DNA of 64,000 nt. Source: Micromonospora ureilytica (GTDB lineage Bacteria > Actinomycetota > Actinomycetes > Mycobacteriales > Micromonosporaceae). Each line of letters begins with the position of its first letter. The first letter of the stretch is position 1. Below are positions 1 to 5,774 of this stretch, piece after piece. The notes beneath the pieces were generated by a model, which was not told the origin of the DNA, did no database searches, and saw nothing but the letters and a program-made list of their open reading frames with translations. The DNA lies in NCBI RefSeq assembly GCF_015751765.1, contig NZ_JADOTX010000001.1:186001-250000 (forward strand). Reading direction: 5' to 3'. Position numbers and translations under genes: made by a program.

Positions 1-651
1 CCAAGGGGTCGTGGATGAGACCTGCGAGATGATTGACGGGATTAGGGAAGAGGCAAGCATTAGCCAGACGTGACTGTTCCTAACGGCCCTGTACTGAGGA
101 ATGTTAAGCCGTTTACCCGTTTTCCTCGCCCGCTTTCGTCCTCTTCTGTCTGCATAGGAGTAGACGGCGAAGACTGCAATCGACGCAAGGAAGAAGTACC
201 AAACTGAAAAATTGAATAGCAATAGCCCTAGTCCAATGAGTGCTATGTGGCTCCAGTTGAATGCTTGCGACACTGGATCACCGCTCGCCCGACTAATCTC
301 CTTCGTCATCCCGCGATACTCGATCAAGTAAAGCATGCTGTAAAGAACGGCGCTCGGGAAAGTGTCGATAAGGATCGCCGCAATTGGAGCGGTGTAACCG
401 GACTCTCTGAGAATTGACACCGCCAACCGGCCGTCGCCGCCAGCTACCCCTAGCAGCCTTAGAACTCCCAGGCTTACGGCTAGAGCCACTGCCGCCTGAG
501 CGACACCGGAGATTCCGATAGGCTCAAAGCTGATTGAAGCAGGAGTGACCGTTGGACGTGGTTTAGGTATGGGCAAAGCGGGCTCTGCGGCTCCCGTTGT
601 TCCGGTTGAAGCCTGGAGCGGCACATCCTCGGCACGTGCGTCGCTGGACAA
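1..651 (-). CDS. Partial membrane protein of unknown function, 3' end beyond window
   Basis: The reverse strand stays open from a TAG at 661-663 to the window edge, without an ATG near the beginning. I place the start at TTG 651, which has AGGGGA five bases before it; GTG 624 is an alternative. The product starts with a proline-rich stretch, then has about three hydrophobic segments (one near ISGVAQAAVALAVSLG, one around APIAAILIDTFPSAVLYS, one around HIALIGLGLLLFNFSVWYFFL) and a basic DRRGRKRARK stretch on the cytoplasmic side. I recognise no family. GC is clearly lower than in the core genes, and it lies beside a decayed integrase, so it may belong to the same foreign segment. The real start and the C-terminus are uncertain. 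Confidence 0.5.
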   Translation of the reverse strand, partial: MSSDARAEDVPLQASTGTTGAAEPALPIPKPRPTVTPASISFEPIGISGVAQAAVALAVSLGVLRLLGVAGGDGRLAVSILRESGYTAPIAAILIDTFPSAVLYSMLYLIEYRGMTKEISRASGDPVSQAFNWSHIALIGLGLLLFNFSVWYFFLASIAVFAVYSYADRRGRKRARKTGKRLNIPQYRAVRNSHVWLMLASSLIPSIISQVSSTTPW

Positions 652-770
652 TCGTTTCCCCTAGAAACGTCGGTCGAGGCCACCCCGGTGGCTCATCGGG
701 AGCGTAGCAAGGCACTGCATATTTCCGGGCCACGTCCGCTCTTGGTTGGGACCATGGCGGGTCAACCTCT

Positions 771-1321
771 CGGCAGGGCGAGATCTTCGGCCTGGGCGTC
801 GATGACATCGACCTCGACTCGGGCTGGGTGCACATCGTCCGGCAGCTCAAGGTGGTCCGTTCCCGGCTAGTCTTCGGCCTGCCCAAGAACGATCGGGACC
901 GCCGCGTTCCGCTCCTGACTCGGTGGCTCAGTCACTCAAGGAACACGCCGAGAAGTACCCCCCGCTCTCGATCACCTTGCCGTGGGAAGACCCGTTCAGC
1001 GGCGAGCGGGTGACGGTGCCGCTGATCTTCACCACCACTCGGCGGGGTGCGATCAAGCGGGCGACCTTCGACGGCAAGAGTTGGCGTCCGGCGGTCGAAG
1101 CGGCCGGCATCGTTCCGACCAGGGCGACCGGGATGCACGCGCTTCGTCACTTCTACGCCTCGGCGCTGCTCGACGCGGGGAAGAGCATCAAAGCTCTTGC
1201 CTCGTATCTCGGGCACTCTGATCCTGGCTTCACACTGCGGGTCTACACCCACCTGATGCCCGCCAGCGAGGAACGTACCCGACGGGCCATCGACGATCTC
1301 TTCGCGGACGGTGGGGGTTGA
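771..1321 (+). pseudogene. Frameshifted, N-truncated tyrosine recombinase (integrase)
   Basis: Only the catalytic half of a tyrosine recombinase remains. The frame from about 771 reads RQGEIFGLGVDDIDLD and continues to RDRRVPL, then is lost near 914. The next frame resumes with PDSVAQSLKEHAEK, exactly where the family continues, so one base appears to have been deleted. The second part (923-1321) keeps HALRHFYAS, LGHSDPGFTLR and YTHLM, the His-x-x-Arg, His and Tyr catalytic positions; the first catalytic Arg lies in RQGE. The N-terminal core-binding domain is missing. Related actinobacterial integrases belong to phages and integrative plasmids. It is almost certainly inactive, and marks a former integration. 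Confidence 0.82.
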
Positions 1322-1448
1322 CCCGTCCCAATGTTGCTGGCAGTTGCAGGCAGTCGCCATGCCAAGGTTGGGCATCTTAAGGCCGCGTTGCGGTTGAGGT
1401 CGGCGATTCCCACTCGACACCCGTACGGCGGGTTGCCAAGGTGTAATC

Positions 1449-2924
1449 ATGGCTACTAACGAGTCGGATGCGCGGAGTCGAGTGTGGAGCCGCCTTCTGG
1501 CGACAAATCCTCCCCTTCGAGTCAAATCGATGCGAATCATCGAATCGGATATATTTGAAGAGCAAGTGATTGAATTTGATTCAGCGAATTGTATCGTCGG
1601 ATCTCATGGATCAGGCAAGACGCTGCTTCTGAGAATTGTCGAGGCGGCCTTCGGATACAACAGCCGAACCCCACCATTTGTTGGTGGTGGGAAGCAATTG
1701 GAGCATGATGCTGAGCCGGTTGGTGGTGTTGTTGAGCTGGTGGTTGCGGAGGGCGTGAACGAAGTAGCGCGCAGGGTGATCGACTTGTCGATGGGCGAGA
1801 GTGATCGTGCTGCGGCTTGGCCAGCTGCCCTAAGGTCGGAATATTGGCCTTCATTTGCTAGCTCGGCAGAATTAGCGAACAACTTTATTTGGTACTATCA
1901 GCAACTCCCGTTCAGTCTGAGCCACGTGCTTAGCGAGCGCACATTCAAGGCGAATGAGTTGTCGGCTCTCAGGGCCATCCTCGGCAAAAAATATGACGCG
2001 GTTCGTGTGCAGACCATCCTTTTGGACGATGACAACGGTGACAACAACTGGTATTCCCAAGGGCCTTTCGTGGCTGCGATGGCTGGAGATGTGTACACGG
2101 ACAGTACCAAATTCAGCCTTGGTGAACTGTGGGTTCATCAAGCTCTGTGGGAGCAGAGCAGGCTCAGTGCGGGATGCCTGTTCATGCTGGACGAGCCAGA
2201 ATCTTTCCTGGCTTTGCGTGGGCATCGTCCTTTCGTTGACGAGGTAGCGCGCCGTGCGCTTGAACAGAAGCTTCAGGTCATGGTGGCGACGCATTCCCCG
2301 CAGGTGCTCTCTCGCTTTCCAGCTCCAAATATCCGCATGTGTGTCCGAGGCGCAGCGGGTAAGATCAGGGTTTTGAAGCCGGATTCTCTCGCGCAGGTGC
2401 AGCGGGTTGTAGGAGTTGAGATTCCCCTGGCGGGTGTTGTGCTAGTGGAGGACCCATTTGCTGCTTCGGTCCTCGCAGGAATTTTCGGCTCCCTGAATAT
2501 TTCAAGTGCGAGCCTTGAGATCGTCATCGCAGGCGGCAAGAGTGAGGTTGTTGCAGGGGTACGAAGCCTTTCTGGTGCATCGCGTATACGTGTCTCTGGA
2601 GTGTTGGATGCCGACCAACGAGAATTGGCCGACAGTTCTCGGAGGCTATTTGCGTTGCCTGGGAAGCTGGATCCAGAGCAGGAACTTCTACTCTTCGCAT
2701 TACGGGCTCCCGTCGCGGTGGCAGCCTCTCTAGGGCGCAGTGAAGATTCTTTGCTGGCAGCCTTAGATGGTTATGAGTTCTACGATCACCAGTATTGGCT
2801 TGGTCGTCTTGCTGATGAACTCGGGCTCGATAAAAGCTTCGTCACTAATGTGCTAATTCAGCTCTGGTTGCAACAGGAAGAGATACGTCAGCAGGCAGTT
2901 GAGCTGGTTGCTGCCCTCGTGTGA
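1449..2924 (+). CDS. OLD-like ABC-type ATPase with C-terminal TOPRIM domain
   Basis: This 491-residue protein has an SMC/ABC-type ATPase core: Walker A GSHGSGKT (51-58), signature FSLGE (222-226), Walker B CLFMLDEPE (243-251) and a His-switch VATHS (279-283). A TOPRIM-like region follows, with VLVEDP (Glu334) and GVLDADQ (Asp387, Asp389), the acidic residues expected for metal-dependent nuclease chemistry. This layout is that of the OLD/GajA type of overcoming-lysogenization nucleases, several of which protect bacteria from phages. Start ATG has AAGG upstream. No helicase or reverse-transcriptase partner adjoins it, so it appears solitary. Its lower GC and the integrase fragment upstream suggest horizontal arrival. 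Function in defence is inference; the domain call is well supported. Confidence 0.8.
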   Translation: MATNESDARSRVWSRLLATNPPLRVKSMRIIESDIFEEQVIEFDSANCIVGSHGSGKTLLLRIVEAAFGYNSRTPPFVGGGKQLEHDAEPVGGVVELVVAEGVNEVARRVIDLSMGESDRAAAWPAALRSEYWPSFASSAELANNFIWYYQQLPFSLSHVLSERTFKANELSALRAILGKKYDAVRVQTILLDDDNGDNNWYSQGPFVAAMAGDVYTDSTKFSLGELWVHQALWEQSRLSAGCLFMLDEPESFLALRGHRPFVDEVARRALEQKLQVMVATHSPQVLSRFPAPNIRMCVRGAAGKIRVLKPDSLAQVQRVVGVEIPLAGVVLVEDPFAASVLAGIFGSLNISSASLEIVIAGGKSEVVAGVRSLSGASRIRVSGVLDADQRELADSSRRLFALPGKLDPEQELLLFALRAPVAVAASLGRSEDSLLAALDGYEFYDHQYWLGRLADELGLDKSFVTNVLIQLWLQQEEIRQQAVELVAALV

Positions 2925-3068
2925 GGCGGCTTCTATGCCTACTCGTTGACGGCCTGGCGACGGCCTCCAGCGTCTGTCGCCAGATCCCGCCCCTGGCCAA
3001 CCGGGGTGCGAGGATCTTAATCCGGCGTACAGGTCGACTCGTCCGTCGCTTATCAGGTATCAGGTCGC

Positions 3069-3097
3069 AGGTCGCAGCCGCGATCAGGCTGCGACCT
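3069..3097 (+). terminator. Hairpin, probable terminator downstream of the ATPase gene
   Basis: AGGTCGCAGCC and its exact complement GGCTGCGACCT are separated by seven bases (11-bp stem), followed by TCTCGTCT. It sits between the ATPase gene and the convergent phosphatase gene and could stop transcription from either side. The gap 2925-3214 holds nothing else that I can identify. Confidence 0.55.
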
Positions 3098-3214
3098 TCT
3101 CGTCTGGGTCGCCCGCCAGCGGTTGGTCGGGAAGCGTTTTCAATCAGCAGTTCGGGCCTCGACGTGGCGATCGGGTCGGCTTCCGATCTCCTGTTCTGGG
3201 TGACCACGAACACG

Positions 3215-4015
3215 CTAGTGCGGGGGCGAGAGAGATTTTTGGACGAGCGTGAGCACGAGCGGAAGAACTTTAGCGTTTCCACCGACTGTCGCAGTGGAGT
3301 TTGCACTGTGTGGCGTTCCGTCGACGTCGACCAGCTGGGCGCCAGACTCTTTTGCGATCACGACGCCGGCAGCCGTGTCCCATGGTTTGTTGTTCAGCAT
3401 GATAAATGCATCGATCTTGCCATGGGCGAGCCATGCCAGGTCGATTGCGGCCGATCCGTGCATACGTATCCGTTGAACATTCCGCACTAGTTGATGCGTG
3501 ATAGCGAGCCGCTGAACATTCTTGGCTACCGCATCAGTTCCTACAGCGTAGTCTCCAATAGCGACGACGGAATCTTTCAAATTTTCTGTCTGACTGCAAT
3601 AGATGCGCTCTCCGTTGGCGAAAGCACCGCACCCTTCGGCGGCTTGATAACGAGTGCCAAGGAATGGTAGATCAATGATTCCTAGGACTGACCTTTTCTT
3701 GTGGATAAGGCCGAGAGAAATGGCGCACAGGGGTGAGCCGTGCACGAAATTGACGGTGCCGTCCACCGGATCCAGTGCCCACATGAGTTCCGTGGCATCG
3801 CCGCTCAGGCCGTGCTCCTCGCCGAGGAAGCCGATGTCGGGTGCCTTGGCAGCCAGGAGTTCGCGGACCTGTTGCTCGATGGCGTAGTCCACCTCGGATG
3901 CCATGTCGCGGTCACCCTTGCTAGTGAGGGTGCCAGGCTGAAGGGTCCGCATGATGTGATGCGCCAAGTCGACAGCCTCGTTTGCCAGGGGCAGGAGGTG
4001 TGCGAAGTTGCTCAT
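3215..4015 (-). CDS. Inositol monophosphatase family phosphatase
   Basis: Metal-dependent sugar or inositol phosphatase of the SuhB/HisN superfamily, about 266 residues, normal family length. Visible motifs are the first metal loop GDRDMASEVD, GEEHG, the signature WALDPVDGTVNF and the C-terminal WDTAAGVVIAKESG. I chose ATG 4015 over the longer frame because it overlaps the stop of the upstream gene as ATGA, a typical coupled start. It is the second gene of a two-gene operon with a DUF5919 regulator. Substrate is unknown; inositol-1-phosphate or histidinol phosphate are possible from the family, but no biosynthetic neighbour supports either. Confidence 0.85.
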   Translation of the reverse strand: MSNFAHLLPLANEAVDLAHHIMRTLQPGTLTSKGDRDMASEVDYAIEQQVRELLAAKAPDIGFLGEEHGLSGDATELMWALDPVDGTVNFVHGSPLCAISLGLIHKKRSVLGIIDLPFLGTRYQAAEGCGAFANGERIYCSQTENLKDSVVAIGDYAVGTDAVAKNVQRLAITHQLVRNVQRIRMHGSAAIDLAWLAHGKIDAFIMLNNKPWDTAAGVVIAKESGAQLVDVDGTPHSANSTATVGGNAKVLPLVLTLVQKSLSPPH

Positions 4016-4959
4016 AGCTCGCGGCCGCGTTCCCACAGCGACGTGAACATCTCGTCGAACACCGTGTAGAGGCCGGGAGTGATAGCGGTGCGCTCGACGA
4101 CCATAGTCGGGGAGTCAACTCCGCGTATCTGCGGTAGGTAATGCTGGACAACGCAGAGCCGGTCGTCAATCAGGAGCACGTTGACACGGATGGTTTCGTC
4201 GTACACGCGTATGGTCAAGCGTTCGCGGGCATCATTCGGGAGCCGATTTCGGATGCGCCCGGCGAGGTTCTGGATGTTGAGTTCGGTGAGCGCGCTGAGG
4301 TGTCCGTCTGGATAGTCGTCCTCACGCTCTTGCCTCCTTATTGCGTCGCCAGCGGGGTCGAGAAACAGGCAGCGAAGATGGGTGCCGGTGGCCAGGAGTT
4401 TGAGGAGCTGGTTGTCGGCATACTGCTGGCTGAGGATGTTGAGCGACAGGCCGGCGGCCCGGATGTCCTTAGCGTCTTCGAGGAGGACGTGTGGCGGCAT
4501 CTTCGCGGTGAACTCCGACCGGCTCAAGTAGATCGCGGTGACGTCGGCGTACCGCTCTCGGCCATCTTCGTCAACCTGCCGGCTCCGGTCGGCGCATTCT
4601 GCGTCGGCGGAAATTGCCGATGTGCGGTTGCCACCGTCGCCGACAGGACGCTGTGTGGCCTGGGAGGGGTGTTCGCCGAGAAGTAGTGTCATCCGCGCAT
4701 GACCGGGCACGGCAAGGCCGGTGCAGATGCGGGTTAGTACGTCGATGCTGCTGACCCGACGGGTGCCGCTGATGATCTCGCTGACCTGAGCCTGACTGAG
4801 GCCCGTGGCAACGCCGAGGTGGGTTTGGCTGGCGCGGGTTGCGCGCTGGACCAAGCGGAAGACGCGTGCAATGTCGCGGGCGGCCAAAGCGTCGATCATG
4901 TCGGTGGTGTCCCAAAGTGAAGCTGGCACGGTGAACGCTGTGGCTGCCCTGACGCTCAT
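4012..4959 (-). CDS. XRE-type regulator with C-terminal DUF5919-like domain
   Basis: 315 residues. The N-terminal part carries an XRE helix-turn-helix (roughly 28-95; TRASQTHLGVATGLSQAQVS and ISGTRRVSSIDVLTRI). The C-terminal part (about 140-315) resembles the DUF5919 domain seen in actinobacterial HTH proteins, with YLSRSEF near its start and a conserved RVYDETIRVNVLLIDDR strand. That domain may sense a small ligand. A strong Shine-Dalgarno GGAAGGAG lies nine bases before ATG. Its stop overlaps the start of the phosphatase gene, so the two proteins are made together. Autoregulation from the 4960-5160 divergent region is plausible but not shown. Confidence 0.72.
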   Translation of the reverse strand: MSVRAATAFTVPASLWDTTDMIDALAARDIARVFRLVQRATRASQTHLGVATGLSQAQVSEIISGTRRVSSIDVLTRICTGLAVPGHARMTLLLGEHPSQATQRPVGDGGNRTSAISADAECADRSRQVDEDGRERYADVTAIYLSRSEFTAKMPPHVLLEDAKDIRAAGLSLNILSQQYADNQLLKLLATGTHLRCLFLDPAGDAIRRQEREDDYPDGHLSALTELNIQNLAGRIRNRLPNDARERLTIRVYDETIRVNVLLIDDRLCVVQHYLPQIRGVDSPTMVVERTAITPGLYTVFDEMFTSLWERGREL

Positions 4960-5096
4960 TCGTGTGGCTCCTTCCCAAACCTGGGGTGGTGGTCAGCTTA
5001 TCCGGTGGTCATATAGCCGGAACTGATCGACATCCAACGTGGATGAAAGTTATCTGCTCGGTTACTACCCGCTGTGATGGATTGGCGGTTGCTGCG

Positions 5097-5121
5097 CCTG
5101 ACATGTTCGGTGCATGTCAGG
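5097..5121. promoter_or_regulatory. Perfect 9-bp inverted repeat, possible operator
   Basis: CCTGACATG and CATGTCAGG are exact complements separated by seven bases. The site lies 40 bases upstream of the small-protein pair starting at 5161 and about 140 bases from the divergent XRE gene. Symmetry and position suggest a regulator binding site, perhaps for the XRE protein; no run of T follows, so a terminator is less likely. Confidence 0.4.
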
Positions 5122-5160
5122 AGAGGGATCAGCTAAGCGGACCATCTGGCGGGGGTCGCG

Positions 5161-5439
5161 GTGATCGGGACGATGAAGGCCGGCGACGTGATCCTCTTGA
5201 CCACCGCGGCGAGCGTCCAGTTCCTCCACCCGATCTTCGTGCGCGTCATCCGCGAGTTGCCCGAGCGGCACACGTACGACGGTTGGCTCTGGTTTGAGGG
5301 GTACCAGCTGAACGCGGCCGGCGACGCGGTGGCGCACCGCGAGTTGTATGTGATGCGTGCGGGCGTGCGGTTGCAGGACCTGCCCGTCCAACCGACCAGC
5401 AAAGCCAAACGCCGCCGGCATCCGGCGCGGGTCGGATGA
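5161..5439 (+). CDS. Conserved small actinobacterial protein, unknown function
   Basis: A 92-residue protein starting at GTG, with GGGGG about five bases before it; ATG 5173 (MKAGDV) is an alternative. The sequence opens with a KAGDVILLTTAASVQF strand, has a central TYDGWLWFEGYQLNAAGDAV and a basic tail KAKRRRHPAR. I recognise it as one of a commonly paired set of small actinobacterial proteins but know no function. Its stop overlaps the start of the next gene (ATGA), so the two are translationally coupled. The beta-rich look suggests a compact domain. Confidence 0.65.
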   Translation: MIGTMKAGDVILLTTAASVQFLHPIFVRVIRELPERHTYDGWLWFEGYQLNAAGDAVAHRELYVMRAGVRLQDLPVQPTSKAKRRRHPARVG

Positions 5440-5702
5440 CCGCCCGCCCTCGCCCGCACCTGCCGATGCGCCCGGCGTGGCTGTGCCGCAACTGCGCCGC
5501 GCCCTGGCCGTGTGGCCCGGCTCAGCTCGCCCTCATCACCGAGTTCTACGGTCATTCGATCGCGCTGGCGTTCTACCTGGCTGCGTCGATGCAGGAGGCG
5601 ATCGACGACGTGTACGGCTTGGGGCTGCGCCCCGACCCGTCCGCGATGCACGCCCGGTTCCTCGGCTGGTTGTCGCTGGCCCGCCGGTCCCGCCGACACT
5701 GA
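5436..5702 (+). CDS. Small Cys-containing protein, partner of the preceding gene
   Basis: 88 residues, start ATG inside the ATGA overlap with the upstream gene. The motif RPAWLCRNCAAPWPCGPAQL carries CxxC and a PWPC cysteine, possibly a metal site; a helical stretch ALAFYLAASMQEAIDDVYGL follows. Homologues are often labelled flavin reductase in databases, a label the sequence does not justify: there is no flavin-binding fold at this length. The coupled pair recurs near XRE-type regulators in actinobacteria, as here. Function unknown. Confidence 0.65.
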   Translation: MTARPRPHLPMRPAWLCRNCAAPWPCGPAQLALITEFYGHSIALAFYLAASMQEAIDDVYGLGLRPDPSAMHARFLGWLSLARRSRRH

Positions 5703-5720
5703 GACCCGCCAACAGACGAA

Positions 5721-5750
5721 CCGGCCGGGTGGGTTGCCCCACCCGGCCGG
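5721..5750. terminator. Strong bidirectional terminator hairpin
   Basis: CCGGCCGGGTGGG pairs perfectly with CCCACCCGGCCGG over 13 bp around a TTGC loop. It stands between the ends of two convergent genes (5702 forward, 5775 reverse) and can serve both. Confidence 0.8.
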
Positions 5751-5774
5751 TGTCCGGATCCCTGCGAACAGGTT

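Noticed and set aside
2921..3490. 189-codon forward frame after the ATPase gene
   Set aside because: It runs through a hairpin and into the opposite phosphatase gene; composition and motifs support only the reverse gene.
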